DNA from: Leptospira yanagawae serovar Saopaulo str. Sao Paulo = ATCC 700523
Lineage (GTDB): Bacteria; Spirochaetota; Leptospiria; Leptospirales; Leptospiraceae
Reading direction: 5' to 3'
Length of the DNA: 64,000 nucleotides
Assembly (NCBI RefSeq): GCF_000332475.2
Contig: NZ_AOGX02000015.1
Span: 1 to 64,000, forward strand
Below the pieces are notes generated by a model. That model saw nothing but the letters and a program-made list of their open reading frames with translations. It had not been told where the DNA came from and ran no database searches. Positions 35,711-45,340 of the stretch are shown here, piece by piece; position 1 is the stretch's first letter, and each line of letters begins with the position of its first letter. The position numbers and the translations under genes are program-made.

Positions 35711-36639
35711 TAAAATTGTAAAATTTGCAAACTCGTTTCTTTGTCTATTGAGAGTTGGGCTTTTAAGGTTTCGATTCCGTCAAACTTTTGTTCCTCTCGG
35801 ATTTTTTTCACCATTTCCAATTCGATTTCTTTGCCATATAAATTTTCATCAAAATCAAAGATGTTTACTTCCACATGCAAACCTAACCCATCAAAGGTGG
35901 GATTGTATCCAATGTTTACCATACCTTTGTGGTCTTTGCCATCAAATTTGGCAAAACAAGCATATACGCCAACCGATGGAAGGAGTTTGTCACTCGGAAC
36001 TTTTAGATTGGCTGTTGGGAATCCAATGGTGCGGCCACGTTTGGCACCTTCTACCACTATGCCAGTGATATGATAGTTACGGCCGAGAAGGATTTTGGCT
36101 TCCTCCATTTCCCCTTTGTCGAGAAAACCTCGGATTAAGGAGGATGAAATTTTACTGTCTTTTTTTAAAACAGCTTCCCGGAGTTCTACCGTATAACCAT
36201 ACTTAGTTTTATTGGAATTGAGAAGTTCAAAATCTCCGCGTCGTTCTGCTCCAAAAAAATGATTGTAACCAATAACGATGTGTTTGGCATGTAGAGTTTT
36301 GATCATGATGTTTTCCAAAAAGTCTTCTGCAGACATTTTGGAAAGCTCCAGGGTAAACTCTAAAACAATTAGATAATCTATCCCGAAGCCACGGATGAGT
36401 TCTTCCTTTTCTTTTTCGGAGGAAAGGTATTTGAAATTTGGTTTTTTGCCAAGAACGACAGAAGGGTTAGGATAGTAGGTGACTACAACAGAAGGAATTC
36501 CAAGTTCTTTGGCTTTTTCGACCGTGCGTAATAGTAGTGTTTGGTGGCCTACATGGATTCCATCAAAATTTCCAAGTGTCAGCGATGAGCCGTTTCGGAA
36601 TTCATTTTGGATCGATTCTAAAGAACGAATAATTTTCAA
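35710..36639 (-). CDS. ribF: Bifunctional riboflavin kinase/FAD synthetase RibF
   Basis: 309 residues. The N-terminal FAD synthetase domain (about 1-180) carries the nucleotidyl-transferase motif GNFDGIHVGHQTLL and later YNHFFGAERRGD and SSSLIRGFLDKG. The C-terminal riboflavin kinase domain (about 185-309) carries GRTIGFPTANL, GVYACFAKFDGK and GYNPTFDGLGLHVEVNIFDF. It converts riboflavin to FMN and then FAD. Both domains look complete. It is monocistronic; no FMN riboswitch is seen upstream. Confidence 0.94.
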   Translation of the reverse strand: MKIIRSLESIQNEFRNGSSLTLGNFDGIHVGHQTLLLRTVEKAKELGIPSVVVTYYPNPSVVLGKKPNFKYLSSEKEKEELIRGFGIDYLIVLEFTLELSKMSAEDFLENIMIKTLHAKHIVIGYNHFFGAERRGDFELLNSNKTKYGYTVELREAVLKKDSKISSSLIRGFLDKGEMEEAKILLGRNYHITGIVVEGAKRGRTIGFPTANLKVPSDKLLPSVGVYACFAKFDGKDHKGMVNIGYNPTFDGLGLHVEVNIFDFDENLYGKEIELEMVKKIREEQKFDGIETLKAQLSIDKETSLQILQF

Positions 36640-36684
36640 AGGGGGACTTGTCTCGTAATCCGATACTTGGAATAGGTGTTACCA

Positions 36685-37245
36685 TTGAAACTACGAACCC
36701 TTCTCATTACGGCAATCTTTTTATCAACCCTTGGTGCACTCCCTGCAGATGATTCCAAAATTCCCAAACAAGAATTTGGACTCGAAGAAGGATTACTCCC
36801 AGAAGACATCTCCACCTTTCCAGAACTCAAAACATGGGCCATTTACCAATCGTATGAACTAGAACCGGATTCCCCCCACTTGGGTTTAGAAGATTCCATC
36901 TGCCGAATGGTGCCGGAATCTGGCCTTCGGTTTTTACTCGATAAACCAAGCAATACGAAATCCACAGTTTATTTGTATTTGGATTTAACCAAGTATAGAC
37001 CACTCAAAGGATCCAAGTTCAAACCGAGAAAATTGCAAATCCTTGTGAATGGAAAACCCAAACGTTCCATTCTCACCGAAAGGAACCAAGGGTTCCAAAA
37101 CCCAGTGGAAATCCCACTGGAACCTTCCGAATACCCAGATGGAAAGATTTATGTGGAGTTATTGCCCAGCCAAAACTCAGTGGGACGTTTTTGGGGGATA
37201 TGGGATGCGTTTGTCGTGGAAAATCGTTTGGACGAGAAAGAGTGA
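36685..37245 (+). CDS. Hypothetical secreted protein
   Basis: About 186 residues from a TTG at 36685 (MKLRTLLITAIFLSTLGALP), with GGAATAGG at about 8-bp spacing; a GTG three codons earlier is an alternative. A signal peptide is cleaved probably after GALPA. The mature protein begins acidic (DDSKIPKQEFGLEEG) and has a beta-sandwich look (STVYLYLDLTKYRPLKGSKF, PDGKIYVELLPSQNS). No family is recognised. It is divergent from ribF, and tail-to-tail with the STAS gene, whose stop abuts its own. Confidence 0.65.
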   Translation: MKLRTLLITAIFLSTLGALPADDSKIPKQEFGLEEGLLPEDISTFPELKTWAIYQSYELEPDSPHLGLEDSICRMVPESGLRFLLDKPSNTKSTVYLYLDLTKYRPLKGSKFKPRKLQILVNGKPKRSILTERNQGFQNPVEIPLEPSEYPDGKIYVELLPSQNSVGRFWGIWDAFVVENRLDEKE

Positions 37246-37590
37246 TTATACCGCGTATTTTTCGCGGTATTCGTCTTCCCCAATGGTTTGGAAGTAACTG
37301 GTGAGCCCTGCCACTTTGAAAACCTTCTCAATTGCTGGTTTCATATTGGCTATGGAGAACTTACCTTGCAATTCTTGGACATAATTCAGCTGTTTGATGA
37401 GCATTCCAATCCCAGAAGAGTCAATGTAGTTGAGTTTTTCTAAATTGATGATCACGTGAAGGTTAGCAGCTGGTTGGCTTGGGATATTCGTTTCTAAGAA
37501 GTTTTTAAAATCCAAGGAAGTATAGATGTCCAAACTTCCAGAAATGCTGATCACAAAGGCGTCTGCATTCTTTTTCAGATTTATTTCCAT
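37246..37590 (-). CDS. STAS-domain anti-sigma factor antagonist
   Basis: 114 residues forming a single STAS domain. The typical phosphorylatable Ser lies in LNYIDSSGIGMLIKQLNYV (about 50-68), followed by FSIANMKPAIEKVFKVAGL. Such proteins are switched by a kinase (GHKL ATPase) and a SpoIIE-type phosphatase. Proteins of those two types are encoded at 3550-4134 and 1063-2574, although a specific partnership cannot be shown. It starts MEINLKKNADAFVISISG and is transcribed alone. Confidence 0.9.
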   Translation of the reverse strand: MEINLKKNADAFVISISGSLDIYTSLDFKNFLETNIPSQPAANLHVIINLEKLNYIDSSGIGMLIKQLNYVQELQGKFSIANMKPAIEKVFKVAGLTSYFQTIGEDEYREKYAV

Positions 37591-37709
37591 GGGAGACCTA
37601 CCGCAAGCCTCCTGTTTTTACGTTTTTTATTCAACCTTATTTTTAACAAATTAATGATTTCATTTCAAAAGTCGAAAATAGATATAGAGTCTACTATCTG
37701 GGAGTTCGT

Positions 37710-38429
37710 ATGCGCACCTCGTTTGTCTTAATTTTTACCTTCTTATTCACCGTTGGTCTTTTTGCCGCGGATGAAAAAAATGAACCTGTGAGCCAAGCCG
37801 ATGGCCACAAACTGAATCCAGATGGAAGCATTGCTCTCATTCCCTATAACGCAAAACAACAGCAGAAAATCGAACGGATTGGCAAGGAAGTGGATGATTA
37901 CCATGCCATGATCAACGAAAAGGTGAAATTCCTAAGTTTTGAGAAAAAAATCAAAGACAGTCGTTATGGCCAAGTATCAAGTGCGCGTGAGATTCACCTC
38001 CCTTATGAGCCTAGTTATGTGATGCACAGCCGATTTGTGATGAAACTAAAAGGTGGTGGCGGTGCTGAAGGTGGCGGATTTTCTCTGGATGAACTTTCCT
38101 TTTGGTCTCGTAAGTCCTTAACAGAAAAAGGAAAAGACCCTGTCACTACATACCGTGAGTTAAAAAATAGCACAGCTGGTGGAGTGAAGGGACTCGTACT
38201 TTCTGTTCGCACAGTAACAAATGCGGATGACAACACTCTCACGTATGAATTGGAAAAAATCCAAAGCCCGTGGGAAAGAATCCGATTGGCAACTGCTTAC
38301 CGCGATCGACTCCGTGAAGTTGCAAGAACCATTGACCGATACATCCAAGCAAAAGGAAAATTAGAAGCAAAAATGGTTTCTGAATCTGTTTTGGAAGTTT
38401 CTGTGAGTGGAGATTTCGAAGAACCATAA
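37710..38429 (+). CDS. Hypothetical secreted protein
   Basis: 239 residues with a signal peptide (MRTSFVLIFTFLFTVGLFAA, cleavage probably after FAA). The mature protein has a charged helical first part (NAKQQQKIERIGKEVDDYHA), a glycine run (LKGGGGAEGGGFSLDEL) and a C-terminal helical region (WERIRLATAYRDRLREVART) ending in EVSVSGDFEEP. The family is not recognised. It is followed 28 bp downstream by the J-domain gene and probably shares its transcript. Confidence 0.65.
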   Translation: MRTSFVLIFTFLFTVGLFAADEKNEPVSQADGHKLNPDGSIALIPYNAKQQQKIERIGKEVDDYHAMINEKVKFLSFEKKIKDSRYGQVSSAREIHLPYEPSYVMHSRFVMKLKGGGGAEGGGFSLDELSFWSRKSLTEKGKDPVTTYRELKNSTAGGVKGLVLSVRTVTNADDNTLTYELEKIQSPWERIRLATAYRDRLREVARTIDRYIQAKGKLEAKMVSESVLEVSVSGDFEEP

Positions 38430-38457
38430 CATGAATTAGGTGGAATTTGGGAACAGA

Positions 38458-39153
38458 ATGCCACCGCAAAACACAAACCTTTACGAAGTATTAGAAATTC
38501 CCTTTGGTGCTACGACGGAAGAAATCAAAACTTCTTTCCGTCGTCTTGCAAAAATTTACCACCCCGATATCCCAGAAACAGGTTCCTATTCCAAATTCCA
38601 AAGTTTGCATTTTGCTTACCAAACTCTGACTGGCCTTACAAGAAAACAGTATGATGAAGAATTTAAAAAAAATTATGCAAAGGCATTTTTAAAACGAAAA
38701 CTCGAAGAACACCCCATCGTTTTACCTGTATCCAGAGTCCGATTTACAACAGGGATCATGGACCTTGCCAAACGTGGGCTGATGCGAAAAGGATTTCGAA
38801 ACAAGGACCGAAGGAAAGTCACAGGAATCGATTATGATTTGGTGATCGATCTTAAAGAATCAGAAATCATCCGGCCTGTGATTGCAGTGATCCCACTTAC
38901 CGTTCGCATCGTATGTCGGGATTGTATGGGGGGAGACCCACACTGCCCTGCTTGCAATGGGCGAGGGAGTTATAAAGGATACCGCAAATTGAATGTAGAA
39001 TTTCCTGTATCATCCCTTGTCCCTTCCAAGGTATTTGAGTTTGATCTTTCCAAATTCCGCCCCGATTCCTTCACCCATTTTAAGAAAAAATTCCTTCGGG
39101 TCAAACTTCTCGTTCATAAAAATATCCCTTTACGGACAAAGACCGCCGTCTAA
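38458..39153 (+). CDS. J-domain protein with a single zinc motif
   Basis: About 231 residues from the ATG at 38458; a GTG at 38440 is an alternative. An N-terminal J domain (about 5-70) contains the HPD tripeptide (RLAKIYHPDIPE) that stimulates DnaK ATPase. The central part is not DnaJ-like. Near residue 155 a compact CRDCMGGDPHCPACNGRG forms one half of a DnaJ-type zinc finger; normal DnaJ has four CxxCxGxG repeats. It is therefore a specialised co-chaperone rather than DnaJ. It is followed by manA after 11 bp. Confidence 0.82.
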   Translation: MPPQNTNLYEVLEIPFGATTEEIKTSFRRLAKIYHPDIPETGSYSKFQSLHFAYQTLTGLTRKQYDEEFKKNYAKAFLKRKLEEHPIVLPVSRVRFTTGIMDLAKRGLMRKGFRNKDRRKVTGIDYDLVIDLKESEIIRPVIAVIPLTVRIVCRDCMGGDPHCPACNGRGSYKGYRKLNVEFPVSSLVPSKVFEFDLSKFRPDSFTHFKKKFLRVKLLVHKNIPLRTKTAV

Positions 39154-39164
39154 AACGGAAACGA

Positions 39165-40190
39165 ATGGAGAGGATTCCAAAAGTCTTATTTGTTACCCCG
39201 ATTTATAAAGAAAAGATATGGGGTGGCAGAAAATTGGAAACCCAATTGGGACGAACGATCCCAGAAGGCCTGATTGGTGAATCTTGGGAAGTATCCGTTT
39301 ACGACAGCGACATTTCTCTCCTCGAAAACCCTGAGTTTAACAAACTTCCACTCACAGACCTCATCCAAAAAGCACCAAACGAAGTATTGGGAAAACCATT
39401 TGCGAATGCTAGTTTGCCCCTTCTTGTCAAAGTCATTGATGCCAAAGAAAAACTATCAGTGCAAGTCCATCCCGATGATGCATATGCTCTAAAGTATGAT
39501 CCCAAATCCAAAGGGAAAAAAGAATGTTGGTACGTTTTGTCCGCAGATCCTGGAGCGGAACTTGTCGTAGGTTTCGAGATAGAGACGAGTCGAAAAGAAT
39601 ATGAATCTCTCGTAAAACAAAATTTAGGTGAGTCAGTCTTAAAAAAATGGCCTGTGAAACCTGGAGATGTTTTCCTCCTCAACCCAGGTACGATACACGC
39701 AATCGGTGGTGGGGTGGTACTGCTCGAAGTGCAACAATCCTCCGATTCCACGTACCGTGTTTATGATTATGGTAGGATTGGTGATGATGGAAAACCAAGG
39801 GAACTCCACTTAGAAAAGGCATTGTCTGTTTTGAAATTTGAAAAAACAAACGGTGAGGAAAAATTACAAAAAGTACTGCTTGGCCATCATCCCTTTTCCC
39901 GTTATCTTTTCACATCAAATGATAAGTTTAGGTTAGAGTCTTGGGAATTTAACCAAGCACAAAACTTCACCTTTTCTTCGTTATGTGAACCAACATGTTT
40001 TGGAATCTTTTTTACTATTTCTGGTTCGTTGTACATTCCAGAATTGAATCGAACCGTTTGTGAGGGAGAAACGTTTTTTGTAACAGCAGCAGGATTCCAG
40101 GAAACCTTTACTGCGACCGCATCCCCTGGTACCAAACTCGCATTTATGTCCGCTGGAACCGATCAAGTCCAATTCCCATCACAAACCTAA
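39165..40190 (+). CDS. manA: Mannose-6-phosphate isomerase, class I
   Basis: 341 residues. Type I phosphomannose isomerase interconverts mannose 6-phosphate and fructose 6-phosphate using zinc. It has the cupin features: KEKIWGGRKLE near the N-terminus, the zinc site LSVQVHPDDAYAL with Gln and His, KECWYVLSADPGAELVVGF, and LNPGTIHAIGGGVVLLEVQQ with a later YRVYDYGR. The length fits the short bacterial form. It starts at 39165, 11 bp after the J-domain stop. It supplies precursors for mannose-derived glycans. Confidence 0.9.
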   Translation: MERIPKVLFVTPIYKEKIWGGRKLETQLGRTIPEGLIGESWEVSVYDSDISLLENPEFNKLPLTDLIQKAPNEVLGKPFANASLPLLVKVIDAKEKLSVQVHPDDAYALKYDPKSKGKKECWYVLSADPGAELVVGFEIETSRKEYESLVKQNLGESVLKKWPVKPGDVFLLNPGTIHAIGGGVVLLEVQQSSDSTYRVYDYGRIGDDGKPRELHLEKALSVLKFEKTNGEEKLQKVLLGHHPFSRYLFTSNDKFRLESWEFNQAQNFTFSSLCEPTCFGIFFTISGSLYIPELNRTVCEGETFFVTAAGFQETFTATASPGTKLAFMSAGTDQVQFPSQT

Positions 40191-40337
40191 GTGACATTTC
40201 GGTAAAAACTCACGAAACTGAATGAATTAGAATCGTTTGGTAACGCCTTTTTCGCCTAACGCATGTATATTTTTTCTAGTCTATTGACTGTCTGAATTTC
40301 CAATTACAAAAAAACAAAGCATACGTTTAGAAAAAGA

Positions 40338-41198
40338 TTAACCTGGCAAAGGAATCCGATCCGTTTCACCAGGCACTTTTGGAAATTCATCCTTTGCCCA
40401 TCTTACCTTTGCTTGATCAATCAAAGTTTGGTCAGTAGATACAAAGTTCCAATACAAATGTCGTTTTTCTTTGAGTGGTTCGCCACCAAGTAACATCAAA
40501 CGGCTGTTTTGTTTGGCTTTGAATGTTACTTTGGTTCCTTTTTCAAAGAGAATCATGGATCCCATGGTATATGACTCACCATTGGATTCAATGGCACCTC
40601 GGGATACATAAAGACCAGCTTCTTCCTCCGAACCGAGATTCCATTCGATAGGATTTGATTCCATTTTTAGATCAATGTCTGCATAAAATAAGGGAGAATG
40701 AACGATTGCTTTGGATTCTAGTTCTAAAAATTTGCCACCTAATAAACGCAATGTGACGCCATTCCCTTTCCAAACGGGAATTTCGGATTCGGAAAGATGT
40801 TGGAAACTTGGCTCCATTTGTTCCTTTTCTTTTGGTAAGGCAATCCAAGTTTGGATGCCTTCTAACACCTCGTATTTAGGATCAAACTTAGAGCGTTCAC
40901 TGTGTACGATTCCGTTTCCTGCAACCATCCAATTGGTTTCGTTGGGACGAATGTCCATTTCCACTCCTAGGCTATCACGGTGGGTGATCACCCCATCATA
41001 CAAAAATGTGATGGTCGCAAGTCCAATGTGAGGGTGGGCACGGACAACAAGTTCTTCACCCGTGACTACAGGAACAGGTCCAAAATGATCAAAAAAAACG
41101 AAAGGTCCGACAGATCGTTTCTCTAACGCTGGTAATACGCGACGGATGATGAAGTTGTCACCTAAGTCTTTGGAATGTCCGAGGAGTGATTTTGTCAT
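40338..41198 (-). CDS. Pirin family protein
   Basis: 286 residues with a bicupin fold. The N-terminal cupin has the metal-binding motifs RAHPHIGLATITFLYDG (His, His) and NWMVAGNGIVHSERS (His and Glu), and the C-terminal cupin matches Pirin_C (SPLFYADIDLKMESNPIEWN). Pirins bind iron, and some have quercetinase activity or redox-sensing roles; the function here is open. Its ATG overlaps the stop of the upstream GH43-like gene by 4 bp, so the two are probably co-translated. Confidence 0.9.
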   Translation of the reverse strand: MTKSLLGHSKDLGDNFIIRRVLPALEKRSVGPFVFFDHFGPVPVVTGEELVVRAHPHIGLATITFLYDGVITHRDSLGVEMDIRPNETNWMVAGNGIVHSERSKFDPKYEVLEGIQTWIALPKEKEQMEPSFQHLSESEIPVWKGNGVTLRLLGGKFLELESKAIVHSPLFYADIDLKMESNPIEWNLGSEEEAGLYVSRGAIESNGESYTMGSMILFEKGTKVTFKAKQNSRLMLLGGEPLKEKRHLYWNFVSTDQTLIDQAKVRWAKDEFPKVPGETDRIPLPG

Positions 41199-42373
41199 TT
41201 CGTTTTAGACTTCTTTGGTTTTGGTTTGGTTGGTTTCTTTTTTGCAGAATCCTTCGAATTCGTTTTCAACTTACCTTTGGAAGTTTTAATGAATTTATCT
41301 TTGGATTTGGTTTTTGTTTGAGACTTGGCACTTAAATTCCGATTCGTTTCAGAAGCTAACTTTGGTTTGGATTTTGTATTGGAATTTTGTCTCGATTCTA
41401 ATTTGGAATTTCCAGTTGATTCTTCCACCTTTCCTACAAAAAGTCCAATGGCTTCCTTCCCTTTTGTCCAATGGGCTTTGTCCCTTGCATTGAAATAAAG
41501 GATAAAGATTTTTTCTGCTTCTGAATACTTCACATCACAGGCATAGACATGGCTTGCCTTCCATCCCCTGCCTGTTGGCCCAAGAATGGGTGTCTGGTTG
41601 ATCCGATCAAAATGGATCCCATCTTCACTCTGTAAAAATAGAATCGCAGAACAAGATTCCTTTCGCACGGGATTCCAAAAAATTCCATTTTGAAATCCTA
41701 AGTACCTTCCTTTCCATGGGATGACTTTGATGGAACCCGCACCTAAATTACAAAATGGATCCATTTCATTGGGTGCGATAATCGGCTCTGAAAAATAGGA
41801 AAACGGGCCGAGGGGATTACTTGATTCTGCAACGGTAATGTATTTGGGTTCACAAAATCCACAATCAGGGACCATCACAAGCGAAGAAGAAAAGTACATT
41901 CTGTACTTATTTCCAAATTTCAAAAGGCAAGGATTACTTACAGATTCACCATAGTTTGGATCTTTGTGAAAGGGAAATTTTGGAATGATAACCGTTTTTG
42001 GCTTTGACCAATGATTGAGATCTTTACTCGTTTTTACTTCAATCCTTGATTTCCATTTGCGGTAGGGAAACCAGGACATCAGCACATGGAAAAATTTGTA
42101 TTTCTCATAATACAAATAATAAGTCCCATCTTCAAAATAGATAAAGGGTCGCATTGCATTTCGTACGATGGACTTTCTTTTTTTCCAATGGATTCCATCT
42201 TCCGATACATACTCTAAGACACCAAAGATGTTATGCGCAAATAAATGCCAAAGTCCATCGGGACAAACCTCAGGAAATAAAAAACTGGGATCCGCCAAGA
42301 TGGGAGATGGGAATCCAGGTTTGAGGATGGGATCGTCTTGGTAGAGTTGCCAATAGATGTTTTGTTTGTTCAA
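41195..42373 (-). CDS. GH43-like five-bladed propeller protein with lysine-rich tail
   Basis: 392 residues. The first about 320 residues have the motif pattern of glycosidase families 32/43/62/68: an N-terminal FPSPILADPSFLFPEVC, RPFIYFEDGTYYLYYEKYKF, repeated EDG.HW/SKDLNHWSKP segments and YACDVKYSEAEKIFILYFNA. The last about 70 residues are very rich in Lys, Ser and Thr (KTKSKDKFIKTSKGKL and similar), as in nucleic-acid- or polyanion-binding tails. No signal peptide is seen, suggesting cytoplasmic action. The substrate is unknown. It is linked to the pirin gene by a 4-bp overlap. Confidence 0.72.
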   Translation of the reverse strand: MNKQNIYWQLYQDDPILKPGFPSPILADPSFLFPEVCPDGLWHLFAHNIFGVLEYVSEDGIHWKKRKSIVRNAMRPFIYFEDGTYYLYYEKYKFFHVLMSWFPYRKWKSRIEVKTSKDLNHWSKPKTVIIPKFPFHKDPNYGESVSNPCLLKFGNKYRMYFSSSLVMVPDCGFCEPKYITVAESSNPLGPFSYFSEPIIAPNEMDPFCNLGAGSIKVIPWKGRYLGFQNGIFWNPVRKESCSAILFLQSEDGIHFDRINQTPILGPTGRGWKASHVYACDVKYSEAEKIFILYFNARDKAHWTKGKEAIGLFVGKVEESTGNSKLESRQNSNTKSKPKLASETNRNLSAKSQTKTKSKDKFIKTSKGKLKTNSKDSAKKKPTKPKPKKSKTK

Positions 42374-42388
42374 ATGAAATGAGTTTCC

Positions 42389-42931
42389 TTATTTTTCCAA
42401 AACAGATTTTAGATTAGAAAGTCCTTCTTCAAAATCGTTCCCAATCATTTCTTCAAAGTTCATAAAAAGTAACATTAAATTAAATGGATAGGGCATTGAT
42501 CCATCAAATCCCCAAATGACTTTGGATTTTTTGGGATCAAGAGAAGATACTTTCATATAACTTCTTTCTGTACCTTCAAATGGTTCATAGAATCTCAGTT
42601 CGGTTTGCATTTCCAACGCATCAGCATTGATCATCTTGATTTCTTGTTCGCCGACACCCACATCTTTCACTTGGCTTTCCCAACGTGAGATAAATCCAAC
42701 CGTCCCATCCTCACCAGTGAAGATTTTTTTCATGTTGGGATCACGTTTGGCCCAAACACTGTACTGGTCTTGGTTTTTTAAAAGCCGTATGTAGGCGAAA
42801 ACCTCAGTAGCCGATTTTCCAATATCAATGGACCTTTCCACTTGGTAGGTTGAAGGTAAAAAAATTGCCAACACAAGTGGGATGGCAATGATACCGATGA
42901 TTCCGATTGCGATTTTTTTGCCGAGATTCAT
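42389..42931 (-). CDS. SRPBCC (START-like) family protein
   Basis: 180 residues. A hydrophobic N-terminal helix (AIGIIGIIAIPLVLAIFLPS, about 6-25) acts as an anchor or signal. The remainder follows the polyketide-cyclase/SRPBCC pattern: YQVERSIDIGKSATEVFAYI, DQYSVWAKRDPNMKKIF, FISRWESQ and VIWGFDGSMPYPFNLML. These domains bind hydrophobic ligands, but the ligand is unknown. It is 15 bp upstream of the GH43-like gene on the same strand, so likely part of a small operon. Confidence 0.82.
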   Translation of the reverse strand: MNLGKKIAIGIIGIIAIPLVLAIFLPSTYQVERSIDIGKSATEVFAYIRLLKNQDQYSVWAKRDPNMKKIFTGEDGTVGFISRWESQVKDVGVGEQEIKMINADALEMQTELRFYEPFEGTERSYMKVSSLDPKKSKVIWGFDGSMPYPFNLMLLFMNFEEMIGNDFEEGLSNLKSVLEK

Positions 42932-42973
42932 AACTCGTAAATTTGAATCAAAATTTGATCTTCGTCAATTGAT

Positions 42974-44293
42974 TTACCCTCTTGGCCTTAAATTCCAACT
43001 AAAAATCAGGAGGAAAATCGCGATGAGTGTGGAAACCAAAATAGCTCCAAGTGCAACGTCCCATGAATAATGGGTGGATAAAAGAGCAAGGCCTTTGCCT
43101 TGGGCAGTCCGGCCAAGGGAACCAAAAAGGCCAATAAATCCAGCCGCCGTTCCTACTGCTTTTTTTGATGTAAAGTCCATACCCGCGACACCTAACAACA
43201 TAACAGGTGGATAGATGAAGAGTCCAATCATTCCAAATAAAACATAGTCAATCCAAATATTGCCAGGAGGATTGATCATAATGCCCACAAAAGCAAAAAA
43301 GATTGGAACGATACAAAGTAAACTTACCATTCCACGACGTCCTCCCAACCGATCGGAAACCCATCCCATCAGTAACGTTGAACCAATCCCACCAAATTCC
43401 AAAATCAAAGTGGAATAACCTCCGCCGAGTAAGTCAGCACCTTTGGTTTCTTTTAAATATGTTGGGCCCCAATCGATTAAACTATAACGAATGATGTAAA
43501 CAAAAAAATTGATAATCGCAAATAACCAAATGTATTTATTCAATAAAACCTGTTCAACAATCAGCTGTTTGGTTGTAAGTTCCTTTTCGTGATCTTCCTT
43601 CTCTTCTGGTGGATAATCATTACGATATACTTCGATCGGTGGAAGGCCGACAGATTGTGGTGTGTCTACGAGTCGAATGTATACAAGATAACTTTCTATG
43701 AGGGCAATAAAACCTGGAATAAAAAATGCGTATTCCCATCCATACTTGGCAGCAGAGTGTGATGCGACCACACCAACTAGGCCTCCTCCAATATTATGTG
43801 CAATATTCCAAAATGCAAACGTAGTACCCCTCTCTCCAACAGAGTACCAATGTCCAAGAGAACGACCACTAGGTGGCCAACCCATGCCTTGCACTAAACC
43901 ATTGGCTCCCCATAAAAACAGATGTACCCAATAATGATTCGCAAATCCAAAAGAAAAATTCAAAATGGCTGTTAGGAAGAGTCCTACTGCCATAAATTTT
44001 TTTGGATTGGATCGGTCTGATAATGCACCCATAAAAAATTTTCCAATTCCATAGGTGATAGCAGTTACTGCCAAAATATCACCGATCTCTGATTTGGAAT
44101 AAGACAATGCTTCTCCTATTTCTTTTGAAACAGGAGAAAAGTTATTACGTGTGAGATAGTAGACCGTATAACCGATGAAAGTTGATTCGAGTACTCGGAA
44201 CCTATATTTTGGATAAAGAGTTTGAATTTCTTTTTCCGATTTTTGTGGGATGGCAGGTGCAGGAGAAAACCACTGCCTTATGGACTTGTACAT
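42974..44293 (-). CDS. MFS transporter of the organophosphate:phosphate antiporter type
   Basis: 439 residues, with about 12 hydrophobic helices. It is like GlpT/UhpT by pattern: an N-terminal [56 protein letters not shown] and a C-terminal-half [15 protein letters not shown]. Substrates of the family are glycerol 3-phosphate, hexose phosphates or related compounds. The physiological substrate is not determinable here. The start at 44293 is 46 bp from the divergent cysteine synthase start. Confidence 0.85.
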   Translation of the reverse strand: MYKSIRQWFSPAPAIPQKSEKEIQTLYPKYRFRVLESTFIGYTVYYLTRNNFSPVSKEIGEALSYSKSEIGDILAVTAITYGIGKFFMGALSDRSNPKKFMAVGLFLTAILNFSFGFANHYWVHLFLWGANGLVQGMGWPPSGRSLGHWYSVGERGTTFAFWNIAHNIGGGLVGVVASHSAAKYGWEYAFFIPGFIALIESYLVYIRLVDTPQSVGLPPIEVYRNDYPPEEKEDHEKELTTKQLIVEQVLLNKYIWLFAIINFFVYIIRYSLIDWGPTYLKETKGADLLGGGYSTLILEFGGIGSTLLMGWVSDRLGGRRGMVSLLCIVPIFFAFVGIMINPPGNIWIDYVLFGMIGLFIYPPVMLLGVAGMDFTSKKAVGTAAGFIGLFGSLGRTAQGKGLALLSTHYSWDVALGAILVSTLIAIFLLIFSWNLRPRG

Positions 44294-44339
44294 AAACTTG
44301 GAAATTGCTATCTAACAGGAAGGAGTCAAGTGTAATCTT

Positions 44340-45314
44340 ATGGAAACAGAAATTCGGAATGGTTTTATCGATACGATTGGGAATACCCCACTCATTCGCA
44401 TTCGTTCTTTAAGTGAAGAGACTGGTTGTGAAATTTTAGGAAAAGCTGAATTTTTAAACCCAGGTGGATCTGTTAAAGATCGTGCTGCCCTCTACATCAT
44501 TGAGGATGCCGAAAAAAAAGGCCTGTTAAAAAAAGGTGGCACCGTTGTCGAAGGAACTGCCGGGAATACCGGGATTGGCCTCACCCATATCTGTAATGCA
44601 AAAGGTTACAAAACCATCATCGTCATTCCAGAAACCCAATCGAAAGAAAAGATAGAAATGTTACGAACGTTAGGCGCAGAAGTCATCTTAGTTCCAGCCG
44701 TTCCTTATTCCGATCCAGGTAATTATGTAAGAGTCTCTGAACGAATTGCAAAAGAAACACCAAACTCCCTTTGGGCCAATCAATTTGATAACCTTGCTAA
44801 CAGGAATGCTCACTTCGAAACCACGGGTCCTGAAATTTGGAAACAGACCCAAGGGAAAATCGATGTTTGGACCACTTCCATTGGTACTGGTGGAACGTAT
44901 GCGGGCACCGCCCTTTATCTCAAATCAAAAAATCCGAACACTCAGTGCATTGTCGCTGATCCGTACGGATCGGGAGTGTACTCCTTCGTCAAAACTGGGA
45001 AAATCACCATCGAAGGTTCCTCCATCACGGAAGGGATCGGGCAAGGCCGCATCACCAAAAATATGGAAGCTATGCCAGCTGATGATGCCATTCGCATCCA
45101 TGACAAAGAAGCCCTTGCCATTTTACAAAAAGTTTTAAAGGAAGATGGACTCTTTATGGGAGGTAGTGTGGGGATCAATTTAGCAGCCGCCACCCAAATT
45201 GCCAAACAATTGGGACCTGGTCATACCATAGTCACCGTGTTATGTGACACCGGAACCAAGTACCAATCTAAAATTTACAATCCCGAATTTTTACAATCCA
45301 AAGGACTTATGTAA
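44340..45314 (+). CDS. Cysteine synthase (O-acetylserine sulfhydrylase)-type PLP enzyme
   Basis: 324 residues of the PLP fold type II family. The PLP Lys lies in NPGGSVKDRAA (Lys46). The phosphate-binding loop reads VEGTAGNTGIG, where bacterial CysK usually has TSGNTG. This Ala variant is seen in a subgroup related to the fungal mitochondrial cysteine-synthase-like proteins. The C-terminal part has VTVLCDTGTKYQSKIYNP, a typical cysteine synthase ending. It makes cysteine from O-acetylserine and sulfide, or a related beta-replacement product. A good AGGAAGGAG Shine-Dalgarno precedes it. Confidence 0.85.
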   Translation: METEIRNGFIDTIGNTPLIRIRSLSEETGCEILGKAEFLNPGGSVKDRAALYIIEDAEKKGLLKKGGTVVEGTAGNTGIGLTHICNAKGYKTIIVIPETQSKEKIEMLRTLGAEVILVPAVPYSDPGNYVRVSERIAKETPNSLWANQFDNLANRNAHFETTGPEIWKQTQGKIDVWTTSIGTGGTYAGTALYLKSKNPNTQCIVADPYGSGVYSFVKTGKITIEGSSITEGIGQGRITKNMEAMPADDAIRIHDKEALAILQKVLKEDGLFMGGSVGINLAAATQIAKQLGPGHTIVTVLCDTGTKYQSKIYNPEFLQSKGLM

Positions 45315-45340
45315 ATCGGTAATGAGACAAAATCTTGACC

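Noticed and set aside
36640..36684. FMN riboswitch upstream of ribF
   Set aside because: The short divergent gap shows none of the conserved RFN elements and is too short to hold one.
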